Shown here piece by piece: positions 22,282-34,290 of a DNA stretch of 64,000 nt. The stretch is from Odiellus spinosus (taxonomy: Eukaryota > Arthropoda > Arachnida > Opiliones > Phalangiidae): positions 1,614,501-1,678,500 of the forward strand of contig OY987226.1 of assembly GCA_963920705.1 (NCBI GenBank), given 5' to 3'. The translations under genes and the position numbers were made by a program. A model generated the notes under the pieces. It saw only the letters and a list, made by a program, of their open reading frames with translations. It was not told the origin of the DNA and searched no databases. How positions within the stretch are numbered: the stretch's first letter is position 1; the number at the start of each line of letters is the position of its first letter.

Positions 22282-22757
22282 TAAGTAGATGTATTCAATT
22301 AATAAAAGTTATACAAATTTCGACTTGAAATTGGTTAATTCCGTATTCATGGTTCCTTTTAAAAAGGGGTGGGGGAATGAAGTTAAGGAGTAGGGAGTCA
22401 TTGGAAGCCAATATTTGGTTTGCCGCTCGATTTCGTTCCTACAATGTAAGTGAATTTCCGCGACGAGAAGCCAAGTAGGTAGCGGGCAGACCAGAGCAGC
22501 GAGCTCTTTATTAAGACACGGCTACCGCCTAGGAGGGATTAGTGGATATCAACCCACACCCCCAACCCTTTCTATTTAAACCAAAATGGATGATGCCATT
22601 ATATATTATAATATATGTACCCGAGCCGGTGCGTTGCGGAAATACATGCCTATCGCTTTCCATTATATTAGTGAGATTGTTAAAGGATGGATGGAAATGA
22701 AATTGGAAGTGATTTTGAATTGATTTTGCTTCTAAAATTAAGCTATAAGGAACGTTA
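22282..22757. other. Non-coding stretch
   Basis: No gene seen. A short second copy of the GAGCTC-family right end (ATTCAATTAATAAAAGTTAT) lies at 22293-22325. Confidence 0.5.
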
Positions 22758-23559
22758 ATGGGCATGCTTCACGCAGTTTAGTACAGTGGAAGGCTTCACG
22801 CAGTTTTGTACAGTGGAAGGCTTCACGCAGTTTAGTACAGTGGAAGGCTTCACGCAGTTTAGTACAGTGGAAGGCTTCACGCAGTTTAGTACAGTGGAAG
22901 GCTTCACGCAGTTTAGTACAGTGGAAGGCTTCACGCAGTTTAGTACAGTGGAAGGCTTCACGCAGTTTAGTACAGTGGAAGGCTTCACGCAGTTTAGTAC
23001 AGTGGAAGGCTTCACGCAGTTTAGTACAGTGGAAGGCTTCACGCAGTTTAGTACAGTGGAAGGCTTCACGCAGTTTAGTACAGTGGAAGGCTTCACGCAG
23101 TTTAGTACAGTGGAAGGCTTCACGCAGTTTAGTACAGTGGAAGGCTTCACGCAGTTTAGTACAGTGGAAGGCTTCACGCAGTTTAGTACAGTGGAAGGCT
23201 TCACGCGAAGTGCTTCGCTAGCTTTCCACTGTTCTTCGCTAGATGTGAACAAGAAGGATCAGATAAGGAGAGGAAAAGTGGGAACGGCGCGGCTCCTACT
23301 GCGTCGGCCTAAACTCCCACTCTGGGAGAACGGGGGACAGACGGGGGTAGAGATGCTTCGTGGTAAATTGTTGTCACGTGGGTAAAACGAATCCTTTATG
23401 AGACGCGCTAGCTAACGACCACGTGACAACAGTTTACCTCGAGAATTTCCTATCCCCCCCTTTCCACCCGAGTGGGAGGTTGGCTCTTCTCTCTCTAACT
23501 CAACGCAGCCCCACTTTTCCTCTCCTTATCTGATCCTTCTTGATGTGAAGCATGCCCAT
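22758..23559. mobile_element. Foldback element with embedded minisatellite
   Basis: Termini ATGGGCATGCTTCAC (22758) and GTGAAGCATGCCCAT (to 23559) are inverted. A long stem pairs 23240-23290 (AAGAAGGATCAGATAAGGAG then GGAAAAGTGGG) with 23505-23545, and an inner pair GGTAAATTGTTGTCACGTGG / CCACGTGACAACAGTTTACC closes it near 23361-23440. The left terminus is expanded into the array at 22766-23205. About 802 bp, no transposase, no clear target duplication. Confidence 0.82.
22766..23205. repeat. 27-bp minisatellite, ~16 copies
   Basis: The unit is GGCTTCACGCAGTTTAGTACAGTGGAA, nearly identical between copies. 27 bp is nine codons, so both strands stay open (EGFTQFSTV repeated on the plus strand, CVKPSTVLN on the minus). 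The frames (22786-23385 plus, 22755-23252 minus) run on through the rest of a foldback element and look like artefacts, although a repeat protein cannot be excluded by sequence alone. Confidence 0.95.
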
Positions 23560-24246
23560 CAATGATCAGGAAACAACATTTTTCACGAGTGTAACAGAGT
23601 TGTTTACTTAGAAATAATATTTTTGAAGTGTTTGTTAGAGGAATTAACCCTTGAAACTCATAGAAATTCAAATACAAATCATTATATGAATCTATTTCAT
23701 TAAAATATATCTATTATCAAAAGTTTAGAGCTCTATTCCACGAAAGTAAACAACGCCCCATAGCCGCGTTAAAAGTGACAGACTTTTATTATAGTTAGAA
23801 TTCTTCAATTAATTTTCCAAAAATTAAGTAATACTCTTTCCTCCGGTAATATACCGAGTTGCGGGCCATGTTTCATTTAACCTCCGTCCCAAATAGTCTC
23901 TTCCCTTATATAACTAATAACCTATTTGATCGAATCTAGTACAAACTAATATAGGATATAGCGAAAAAAATACATTTTTCTTCAGGGAGCGAACTAGAAT
24001 GTCGGAATAAAGGAACGCAGCTGTTCCACGCTAAGAGAGATCCGCCCAATATGACACAACGGGTTCCTGAGCCTCGATCTTACAAAATACACGTGAAAAT
24101 ACATCGAACATACTGCACGCAACAATATAAACTTATACAGGGTGTTAAAAAATATCAAAAAATTAAGGAATTTTTAAAATTAAAAATCTCTCGAAAATAT
24201 CGTTGACGTCATGAATAGACTAAAGCTTTTTTTGGCTCGGTGATTA
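23560..24246. other. Non-coding stretch
   Basis: No gene seen. TATACAGGGTGTTAAAAAAT at about 24136 resembles the terminus of the TA-flanked element at 45475-46406 but has no partner end nearby. Confidence 0.5.
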
Positions 24247-24772
24247 GAGCTTGGAATTCGTATAATTTTTATTAATTGGGTAAAATCTACTAAATTCTGA
24301 TGTTTGATTAAAAATAGTCTATTTTTCATTCCGAGTTAACTTATTCCAAGATAAAGTAAAAATCCATATCCGTTTTTATCCAAAAATGGCCGCCTTATCT
24401 TAGAATATTATCCATTGCGTTATACGTTCGGATAAAAATTAAATTCAAAATTTAATTCCGTGAAAAATAACAAATAAATGATGATTTAAAATCTTATTGT
24501 TTTATTTCTATTCTTCGAATTAAAAGTCAATTTGAAATATTGTTTCTTATATTTTAGACTAATTCTGGAAACGCGAATGTTTCTTATCCATCGTTATACG
24601 TTCGAATACGAGTAATTTGTAGATAGATAAAGCGGATAAGGCTTATCTTCCGGTAAACCTTATACGTTTAACAATTATACGAATATAGAAATTTCATTGT
24701 TTTAGTTACAAAACAATTTATCCTTGAATAAAATATCTGAAAATATACGAATAACGGAAGATAATGGAGCTC
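24247..24772. mobile_element. GAGCTC-family TA element, full-length, reverse orientation
   Basis: GAGCTTGGAATTCG at 24247 and GAGCTC at 24767-24772, each next to TA. The interior is the reverse complement of 53645-54202 (TTAATTGGGTAAAATCTACT, CGTTATACGTTCGGATAA, AATATACGAATAACGGAAGA). About 526 bp, no coding capacity. Confidence 0.85.
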
Positions 24773-26461
24773 TAGGAGTGATTTCGAAAATATATTCAAA
24801 AGCTATTCTATTTTTAGCTCCAGGTTTCCCTTTATAAAGTGATGCTATCATCATTTTTTAGAATAAACTAGATTTTTATCTAGATATTATCGCCGAACAC
24901 TGTTCAGAACCTTGGTTTCAATAGAATAATTACGCGTGATACTTATTTAACGTATTACTGCTGCAATGACGCCTTAACGTTCTTCTAAAACTTAAATTTT
25001 TAATAGGCCCAGTTTCAAATCTATCAAAGGTAAATATTTACTAGAAAACTTCACGATGTAATAATCTAATCGAATTTACCTAAATCGGGAATACAAAATT
25101 CTAAATTTATTAAAAGCTAATTCATTATTAAAAATATTCAAAATTTATTTAAGAAGTAACGTTACCCTAAGCGTGGTCGATTTTTTTGAAGTGAGGCTAC
25201 CCAAAAAGAAATTAAGTACATGTCATAGAACAAAATTACAGCGACAGTAAAAATACATATTTTATATAATCACCAATTTCCGAATTTTTAAAATAAAAAA
25301 AATCTACGTCATCGCACTATGTTCGAGTGATTATTGTAGTGACTACGGTTAATTCTCGCACGTTCTGGCACCAGTGATAAGGTCGCTTTCGCGCGGTCTT
25401 TTTTGTGAAAGTACTTAATTCAGAAATTAAAATTTCGTATCAAAATTATCGTTAATTACAATCCAGAAATATTTTCGAAATTTTAATTTTTAGGTTAATT
25501 AAGAACTCCTTAACCAGCAGAGGAATAAAATTTGGAATATGGTAATTTAAACGATGTTTCATTAGCTGTTTAGATTGTCTAACAATTTTAGAAAATAGAT
25601 TTAAGCTTAGCGGTTTCCAAATTATTTTAATTTTTTTTTTCGAATATTTTAAAGATAGGTATTCGATTAAAATAACTTTTTAAATTCTAATAATACGCAA
25701 AATTTCGACATTAAAGCAGTCTAACCTTTAGATATTTTATCCGCTATAAAACAAATTATATACCTAAAGATGTTGGTAAATGTCGAAGAAAAAAATCCCA
25801 AGTATAAGAGATGAACGCAGAAAATAAATCCAAACAAGTAATAAGCAAAGTGTATATACGAAAACTTCAATTTGCAAATGCGGTTGAACCTTAAAGTCCA
25901 TCTCAATTTGTTTGCAAAAAAAAAAACACACAAACATATACGTTCCTTTGAACTAACTTACAAAAATTAGAATATTAGTATAACTAGAACGTACTACTTT
26001 TATCCTTACGAGGTTTAACATTGGAAATCAATCCGCATTAACGTTTTTTAATACTTCAAACTTTTATCGAACTATCCATCGAATATTGAAGCAATACGGA
26101 GGAACCTTTCTTTGCATCAAATGTATCTCATTACCCCCGCCTTTAAACTCATTGCCGATAAACCTTAGTAAGCGCTGAATTTTCGAATTGAAACGCGGTG
26201 AAATAACAACTTATTCAGAGAGGTGCCGATATATTTTACCTTAGAAAAATTCTAGGATCAAAGTTTTTTCCTAGTTTGGGAAATGGGCTTCTTTGGTAAC
26301 TATTTCGTTCGTTTTCACGGTGTTAATGTATAAATAACCTGGGTTATAGTGTAAGAAACTGGACCTTAACGTATTGGTACGTATTAACACGAATAAGACG
26401 AACAGACGGAGTACCTTCAATATTGATATGTATATTTTATGTTCGGTGTAAGGTTACGAAC

Positions 26462-26506
<45 letters not shown>

Positions 26507-27050
26507 TAGCTACCTACTGATGCAAGGGTGAAAATATTTACCATAGGTAAACACGCTAGTGCAAAGGCTGTCGTGGGCAGGAGATTTTTCGTATACACGG
26601 TTCGGTTCGTCGATAGCCAATCGGTTAAGTAGGTTCCTCAATGTTTCGCTAAGTATATTTTATATATGTATATGGTATACGCAAACGAGGTATTCCGAAA
26701 GATATTTTTTGATTAGACGCTAGGGTATTTTTTTTTTATTTTAGGTTCAGATACGATTGAAAAATATGGATTAGATTGAATGGATTGCGTGGCTGCTACT
26801 GTATGGGTATTTGAATATTTGCAAATAGGCTTAAATAATATATATAATAATAATTTATCTAAGTGCTATAATAAATTGCTAAGTTACTAACCGAGGGTTC
26901 GGACACATTCATTTACATGGCAATATATTCTAAAGATCATATTATTTCAGTCTTCAACAGTGCTCGTAATGTGGTATCATTAACAGGGTTGATGTTCAAG
27001 GTCTTAGGCATCAAATACCGGCCAATTCTTTTAATGGTATTACATTACAA
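24773..27050. other. Non-coding stretch
   Basis: No gene seen. It holds a dispersed repeat at 25205-25440 (reverse complement of 49213-49435), a 39-base poly(A) run at 26463-26501, and a fragment at 26945-27040 (TCTTCAACAGTGCTCGTAAT) shared with 10490 and 63480. The poly(A) run could be the tail of a retroposed copy, but nothing recognisable precedes it. Confidence 0.55.
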
Positions 27051-27388
27051 CAGAAGCCGATGAAACCCTCCTTTGAAGTCTATTACTCCCGGGTCTTGTC
27101 TACCCCTCTCTGTATGGGTTAGTTTCAAAAAGCGCGATTCGTACGCCTCCTAACGGTAGATGTTTTCGGAGCGGGAGCTCGTCGAGCGAATATCTCTAGC
27201 AGCCTCGGAGTTCGTCCAAAAAATGTCGTCGTTTGTGGAGAGAGAGAATTTCCAATTTTGCGTAGACAGGGGGGGATGAAGTAGGACCCCTCCGATCTCG
27301 TAAAATTGGGAATTTTACCCATATAGAGAGGAGCGCTGTATGGAACATTAGAGTAGTAGACTTCAAAGGAGGGTTTCATCGGTTTCTG
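27051..27388. mobile_element. CAGAAGCCGATG-family MITE, copy 1
   Basis: Inverted termini CAGAAGCCGATGAAACCCTC / GAGGGTTTCATCGGTTTCTG, about 38 bp, plus inner inverted CCTCTCTGTATGGGT / ACCCATATAGAGAGG. 338 bp. Unlike copies 2 and 4 it has no flanking duplication (ATTACAA left, CTAATAG right). Minus-strand frames inside are not genes. Confidence 0.88.
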
Positions 27389-27461
27389 CTAATAGGAAGT
27401 AACGCTATAAAAAGCGAAAATGGTTTAAAGGCAAAGAAGCGGCTGAGAGACAGAAAAATAT
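27389..27461. repeat. 73-bp duplication, copy A
   Basis: Identical over 73 bases to 29015-29087. It begins at the exact right end of the MITE at 27051-27388. Confidence 0.92.
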
Positions 27462-27550
27462 TTAAAAAATTGTCGAATATGTGTATTGGCATAGGGATTA
27501 CGAAAATATATTCAAAAAAACTTCTATTTTTAGCTACAAGTTAACCTTTA

Positions 27551-27585
<35 letters not shown>

Positions 27586-28260
27586 TTTGAATAAAAAAAT
27601 AAGAAACATTTATTTTGGATATCTATAATATTACGGAGAAGCCCGTGGGCTTCATTTTTCTTTCACCTTCTTTCCTTCGTAAATATATTCAACTACAAGC
27701 TTGGAAAGATCCTAATCTTCTAAAGAAACCCAAGTTTTCCATTGATAATATAGGAGCATTCTAAGATTTTATCTTATACGTGTATAGGAAGGTGAATCCC
27801 CCTATCGTTTGGCTGCAAATCCTTAGATTTGAAATCTTCCGAGGTTTCAGTTGGGACTTAACGCGGCTCTCCGCCCACCCTTTCGCCCATCCAAATCTTC
27901 CTATCCTCTCCTTATATTTCCCCCCTTTTAAATCTGATTTTGAAATGACGTGGATGCCAAGGGGAGAGCCAAACCTAAGACAGAAATTGGGGAAAATTCG
28001 GCTATTCGTATAATCAGTTGTATGTGACGCCTAATGCGCGGGAAATCATTGTATCCTGACGTAATATGGAAGAGTTGCTTCCCAATATCTTTTAGGTAAC
28101 ATTGTAGATCTATTTATCGGGTTCATAAGCATCCTGTTTATTTTGTTAGTTAATTTAAATCATGTTCCAAAAGTTTTGGGAACCGTCTCGTTAACCAGGC
28201 ACGAAAGCCCCAACTAATCTTTACCGCGGAGGTCTAAGTACACCAGGCCCAGGTAGCTAA
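27462..28260. other. Non-coding stretch with (CT)n
   Basis: A (CT)n microsatellite lies at about 27553-27583. The plus-strand frame at 27780-28013 has no known domain. Nothing else recognised. Confidence 0.5.
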
Positions 28261-28267
28261 GAAATAA

Positions 28268-28605
28268 CAGAAGCCGATGAAACCCTCCTTTGAAGTCTAT
28301 TACTCCCTGGTCTTGTCTACCCCTCTCTGTATGGGTTATTTTCAAAAAGCGCGATTCGTACGCCTCCTAACGGTAGATATTTTCGGAGCGGGAGTTCGTC
28401 GAGCGAATATCTCTAGCAGCCTTGTAGTTCGTCAAAAAAACGTCGTCGTTTGTGGTGAGAGAGAATTTCCAATTTTCCGTAGACAGGGGGGTACGAAGTA
28501 GGACCCCTCCGATCTCGTAAAATTGTGAATTTTACCCGTACAGAGAGGCGCGCTATATGGAACATTAGAGTAGTAGACTTCAAAGGAGAGTTTCATCGGC
28601 TTCTG
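28268..28605. mobile_element. CAGAAGCCGATG-family MITE, copy 2, 7-bp TSD
   Basis: 338 bp between perfect duplications GAAATAA (28261-28267 and 28606-28612). Termini and interior as in copy 1. Confidence 0.93.
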
Positions 28606-28612
28606 GAAATAA

Positions 28613-29014
28613 TGACAGTGGTTATCCTGTATTAAGGGTAAGGTTGTGTAAGTTCAAATTCCTTACGTGATACAACGTATTTTTCAAACAACTCAGTATG
28701 TCGTCATAATTCTAGTCCAGGGGTAAATTATTTTTGATATCAATGGTTCCAGATGAATTTTGTTTACCATCAAAAGTAAACAAATTGCTAAAAAGAGGTC
28801 AAAGTTTAACGCCACTCGTATCAATTTCCTAAATAACAATGAGTACGAATTGTAAGTTTGCCGTTACATTCGGGCATACGTTAACTCGAATAAGAAATGG
28901 ATATGTTTTTCGCGAACGGATAATATCCGATTGACATTCAAGGATGGTCTTAATTATTCAATTATTGAAAGTTATACGAATTCAGAGCTTAGCATATTTC
29001 GACGGTATAGTTAA
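28613..29014. other. Non-coding stretch
   Basis: 28846-28989 is a fragment related to the GAGCTC family (TAAGTTTGCCGTTACATTCG, TTATACGAATTCAGAGCT). No gene seen. Confidence 0.55.
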
Positions 29015-29087
29015 CTAATAGGAAGTAACGCTATAAAAAGCGAAAATGGTTTAAAGGCAAAGAAGCGGCTGAGAGACAGAAAAATAT
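29015..29087. repeat. 73-bp duplication, copy B
   Basis: Identical to 27389-27461. Here it is preceded by GTATAGTTAA rather than a MITE. Confidence 0.92.
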
Positions 29088-29110
29088 GGGGAAAAAAAAT
29101 AGTTTTCTTG

Positions 29111-29124
29111 GTTGTCATGGCAAC
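29111..29124. promoter_or_regulatory. RFX X-box-like palindrome
   Basis: GTTGTCATGGCAAC differs from the palindromic RFX X-box GTTGCCATGGCAAC at one position. RFX factors drive ciliary and sensory-neuron genes in insects. No gene start is visible next to it, so function is inference. A (CT)n tract follows at about 29145-29166. Confidence 0.4.
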
Positions 29125-30850
29125 CGTTAGAAAAGGAGATAGTCTTCTCTCTCTCTCTCTCTCTCTTTGTAGCTAGCTATAGGGCGAAAAGGAACCTTAG
29201 GAACTTGGGCTCGGGTTGGGAGAAAGGAGATCGACCTCTACTTAGAAATTCAATTGGTTGCTATGCCTACCAACATTTTTACTCCCATGTAGTCTCTCTT
29301 TCACTCTTTCCCACGCACGCCGCGTGCCAGCCAGCCAAGACTCTAAGGATTTACGCGTTCTCTTCCTAGCAAGTTACGTTTTCATACAACCACGGCTTTT
29401 TTTCGAAAGATCATAAAAGTAAGCAACGCCCCGTAGCTTAACACCATCAACAAAGGTCCAGTTTCACCCATCACTTAAAAATAGCCAAAAAAGTCATCAC
29501 CCCCTGTCTGGCTCGAGTGATTTGGACTCTTACTCGATATTTTGAGTCGGAAGAGAGGGACGGAATTTAGGCGGGCCGCGCTTGGCTATATTGTCTTTCC
29601 CTCCCAACGAAATTTCTCCGCAGAGTGTCCCTTGCTCCGTCACTATTTACACTTGGCGACTGCGGCCGCTAGAGTGTCTCCAATCGTGCAGAATCTGCCG
29701 TTACATTTACGCGGAACTTCGCTGATAGTATTAAGATAGGGGGCGCGGTTTTTAAATACGCGTGACGTCAGTTTTACTTCTAATTTAGAGTAAAGAAAGA
29801 AATTGGCTTTCCCCAATCGTCAAAAATGCTCCAAAATTAAAAATTCCAACAACTAGAATTCGATTATATCAAATGAAATAGTCCGAATTTAGACTAAAGT
29901 GGTCCAAAATTTAAAATTGATATGGTCCTCTTATGTCGAATTGGTATATCTAGCAGAATTTTGTTGAAATTTCAAATTTGGACCATATTGGAAGGAATTA
30001 AATTTTTTTTTCTGATTGGGTAATACCCGCTTCAGACGAGCCGCGTAATTAGACTCGGTTTAATCGGATTTAACCGAGGTTTACAATAAATTATGATTAA
30101 TCGTAATTATAAATAAATTATAAAATAAATTAAGAATAAATTGTCGAGTATATATTGTTTTAGAAACGTGATAACGCGACCTTAAAAATTTTCCTTGTTC
30201 CTTGCTTAGAAAAGGAGAGAGAAAATCGTAGCGTCGACGAACGAATAAAATGTCTTTCGATTGTTTGAACGATTTGGTTTGTTACAAGCCATACAGGTTC
30301 CCCCCCGATCCTACAAGCGAGCATAGCTACACGGCTGCGAGAGAGCCAATTCTAAGTCTTTCTCCCTTTTCTATAAGTTCGCGGAGTAACGCTGTACTTA
30401 TACCGTGTTTTCTCGTTAATCAAATACATTGTTGAGAAAATGAATCGATAAAGCATTTGCTTCAGTGGACAATACGTGCCTATATCTTATACAGACGTAT
30501 ACATATAGATTTACAAAGATTAAACCTTGACAAACAAGAATCAGGTTGAAATTTCAAAAGGTAAAAAAAAATGAAAGACTTATCTTTAGAGTTTTATCTC
30601 TACGCTTTGATTTCAAACGGATTAATTTAAACTAATTCTGACAGTAAAGGCGGATACACACTGGACTGCGTGAAGTCGCGTACGCATGGAAGCTCTGATT
30701 TCACGCTGAAAGTGAGAAATCGCGCGAACTGTGGATTTGAAATAAATGAATGGCAACAAATTTGCATCCATTTTCGCGCGAAAACGTATGCCTACGCGAC
30801 TTCCGTATCTCAATTTGCGCACGCACGAGTTTCACGCGCGTAAACTATAT
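29125..30850. other. Non-coding stretch
   Basis: No gene seen. 29540-29740 is relatively GC-rich with open frames on the plus strand but no recognisable domain. 30640-30840 (CGCGTACGCATG, CGTATGCCTACGCGAC inverted pieces) looks like a decayed inverted-repeat element. Confidence 0.5.
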
Positions 30851-30852
30851 TC

Positions 30853-30992
30853 GCGTTCACACTAGAGACTTCTAAAGCGTTTTTAAACGTTTTGTAAACG
30901 TCAGAATTTCAATTTTTATCAAAAGATATAATTATACGCGCAAAGTTTATTTGAACATTCGCGACGGATTGAAAACGGTCTCAGTGTGAACG
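30853..30992. mobile_element. Short MITE-like inverted repeat
   Basis: GCGTTCACACTAGAGAC (30853) and GTCTCAGTGTGAACG (30978-30992) are inverted around about 110 bp. The ends resemble those of the CGTTCACAC elements near 13752. Confidence 0.6.
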
Positions 30993-33900
30993 TTTTTCGT
31001 GTTAACCGGTAAAGGAGTTGTTGAAAAAAGATTAACTCTTATAATGAATAATCCTGGATTCCGCGATTACTATTTTATTTAAATTTTAATTAATATCGAC
31101 GGTAATTAAGTATTAAATTGAGTTTTGATAAAACATGAGATAATTAGTGGCAATTTTTAGAATTAGTTTTTAACTATATTATACCATGATGAAGGCGTGA
31201 CATTAATTTAATTAGTGTACAAACAACAAGTCGTACAAAATTAAAATAAAATTATTAACACTACATAAAATCAGATTAATTTCATTATCTAATTACGAAA
31301 ACATTATATGCCTTATATAATATATATTTAATAGTAAATTAAAAGTGGCTGTCTAATTCCCATTGGTCCTTGCAAACACGAAGAATTTGTACAACTTAAA
31401 TATGATAAATTAAAAGTCTTTGAGAATAGATTGGAATTTATTTTAAACAAGAAGTGGTTCACCGCGAGCGAAATCTTTTTAAAAGCTTCATTTAAATTTC
31501 AAGTCCCGGAAAAGCGTTCTCTAAATCTTAAATCAGCCGTTTAAAACTAAATATTCCGGAGGACCCCCCCCCCCCCCCCCGGTTCGCGTTTCCTTCACTC
31601 CGATGCCTCTTTAGCCTTTAAAATTGCGTATTTTAAGCTAAATAATACATTCTTAAGCGGTGTACCTTTGGCGTAGGGCGACGCCTTACCTCCCTGTACC
31701 CCTGTCCTTTAGCATCGGTAATAAGGAGTGCGTTTAAAGTACTGGCGAGAGTACGAAGGAGCGCCATAAGCCGTTGCATAATATATACTCCTAGAAATTC
31801 AGACGTTGCGACTCATTATTCTAATTAAGTTATCCAGTAACCCCAGCGACGTAAGGAATCCCTTCCGCCAGCTTCGAGGCCTAGCTACGTCTTATTCGTT
31901 AGCTAATGTAATCAGCTTGTATATAATATTGGTACCGGAGGAAATCTACGCAGACAATGAAGCCGGTTTCAATTTGCAAGACATGTACGCACCTGTAGCG
32001 TCTATAACTTACAATGGACAAGTCTCTCACGTTTTTGCTGTTCTAATTTTTCAAGTTTTCATTTAAATTTATTTAGTCCAATTAACAAATGGACATTCAT
32101 CTCAATATAGGAAGAAAATTAACGTGGCTTTCAATGTTCAAATAACATTTTAAACAATCCATTTTTTGACGAAGAATCTCTACAGCATAATTGACATTTA
32201 GACCGAATTCCTTGACGGTTAAAAATGATCGTGGCAAACCAAAATATTCCCGGGAATTCTATTTCCCCAGCTAAATCTATACTTGGTCCATGATGAAGCA
32301 ATTTATCGGATTCATGCCATCTGGATTCTGGACTAGGAGGAGACTGGTTTGTTAGATCCAACTTTTGTCCACACTGTTTTAGCCCTTAGAGGACGCTTAA
32401 GAACACCAAGTTTTATTTATCTTTACGTACTAAAGGCCCTATCAGCTCTTATATAAATTTGCTCCGAAATCAGCCTAGCTTTGATTGTATAATTTGTTAT
32501 TGCCAACGTCGTCTGCTAAGCTAGAAAATAACGCGACTAATAAGGGAAATTTAAAAATCGTGGATAGTCCCTATATTCCGCTAGAAAAACTATTCCGTGA
32601 CATATTTACATCACAGAGGTCCTTTTCTAGCAGTTAGTAATGAATTAAAATAAAATTTAACATTAATTTTTGATGTATCTAACTCTTTTAATTGAGATTT
32701 GCCCTTTAAGAAGATAAAACAACGCTAAGGTTAGGCGTTACTTCCGCTGGCATTGTAAACAGTTACTGATTCTTATAGTCTAGGAAATCGGAGAAAGCCA
32801 AGGCTTAACATCAAAAGGGAAAATACGCTTCCCGGGCTATAATACAACATCTTGAATGAAACTAACGACTTTGAAACCAGGAATACTCGGAAGGGATTGA
32901 GAAAGAGAGAGAGAGAGAGAGAGAGAGGGGGTTGGGAGGGAGAAATTAACGGGATACTTACTGAGCCTTTAAGGCTTATTGTTTCTAATTCGGTGAACCT
33001 ATGGTGATGGGCTAACGGGGATTACACGGCCGATTTGGTTCTATGGCGTTTGGCCTTTACATATACGCAGTCTCAGAGATTTTAATATTCAAGTATCTGT
33101 AAGATTAAACCCTTGTTTAAAAGGAGCTATGGCTAGATCCCTTTGAATGATTAGAAGCGCCAAAGGCCGGGGTGTTTAAAGAGCCCTAAAGGTAGGATTT
33201 AGATTTACTTTATTATATTTATATATCTTACGTTTAACCCCGGGCTTCTTATTGTTTTAAATCGTGGTTCCCTCGTTTTATTGGCTACTGGTACGTGTGC
33301 TAGATAGAATTTCTGACCTCCGCGTGCAGTCCTTAAATTCATTGGGTCGTAAAGTTTAGGGGTGTGTATTATGATTCAGTAGCGTCTTTGGAAGTTTTTA
33401 CCGTAACCACGACTTCTCGTAAATGGTAAACCTCGAAGGGAGAATGCAACCTAACAACAATAGCCGTCTAATCCAAGAGTAAATTTTAAAAGCAAATATT
33501 AAACTAGAAATAAATTGGTTTCTAAATTTCAAGATATTGTTAAACACAAACGTAATTTCGAACGCGACCTGTCCTTTTCAATATTACTAAATAACTATAT
33601 AAGACACGCCGTGATACGTTAATTACTAAATAGAATCTTTTGAACCTTCCTTTACAACAATTTTCGAAAGCTTTGAACTTCAAACGATATATTCTATAAT
33701 CAATTGAAATCAATGTTCGCTAATCCTTCACGATACGATGACTTTTATTTCCGGCCCCCTTCGCGTCCGTCTTCCGATAAAATTACCTCTCAAAAGTTAT
33801 ATTTGAAAGACTCTTCCGTCTTCTTTGTTTTCTACGAATAATCAAAGGCCTAACGAAATTCGCCAAGGGGGATGGAGTCAATTCAGAGTCATACGTCTTT

Positions 33901-34242
33901 GATCAGATCCCTGAACGTGGAACTTCAACGCCAAAACAGATACTGAAGAGAAACAGCTTTGCCTTTCACGACTCTCCTTTTCAAAATATACACCCGACAA
34001 CCTTTGAAGTATCGCCGACTTCGTTTAAACGTACCCGTCGCCAAAAATTTACAAGTCGCGTCCAGGATGTTGTTAAGGGGTCGACATTAGAGCGAAGGAT
34101 ATTTTTCTCCGCGTTCTACGAGTCCCTGACAGGATTAAAAGTAGCCTCGATTGGGTATACATTTATTTCCCGCCATTCCTAAACGCGTATATATTACGTA
34201 AGAGTTTTCCAAACGTGAAAACGTAACGTACACCCCGCGCAG
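30993..34242. other. Non-coding stretch
   Basis: No gene I can support. It contains a C run at about 31565-31580, a dispersed-repeat copy at 32400-32580 (also at 16540), a (GA)n tract near 32905-32927 and a TTAA-MITE fragment near 33430-33520. The plus frame at 31806-32066 includes DMYAPVASIT, reminiscent of Copia reverse transcriptase. The minus frame at 32131-32361 includes LLHHGPSIDLAGE. Both are too short and isolated to call. Confidence 0.5.
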
Positions 34243-34290
34243 TATTTAAAGGATTAAAATTAAAATTCAAGCCGAGCATCAGTTCATTCA
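34243..34290 (+). promoter_or_regulatory. Possible core promoter
   Basis: TATTTAAAGG at 34243 lies upstream of ATCAGTTCATTCAGT at 34278, which fits the arthropod initiator TCAGT. The TATA-to-initiator spacing of about 38 is longer than the usual 30-31. No open frame follows within 300 bp, so this may be a chance match or a non-coding promoter. Confidence 0.2.

Noticed and set aside
22786-23385. 199-codon plus-strand frame of EGFTQFSTV repeats
   Set aside because: 27-bp units keep both strands open, and the frame runs on through the foldback element with no recognisable domain. Kept only as a repeat.
32960-33070. Minus-strand donor GTAAGTAT at about 32962 as an exon end
   Set aside because: The upstream sequence has stops in every frame close by and a poor acceptor.
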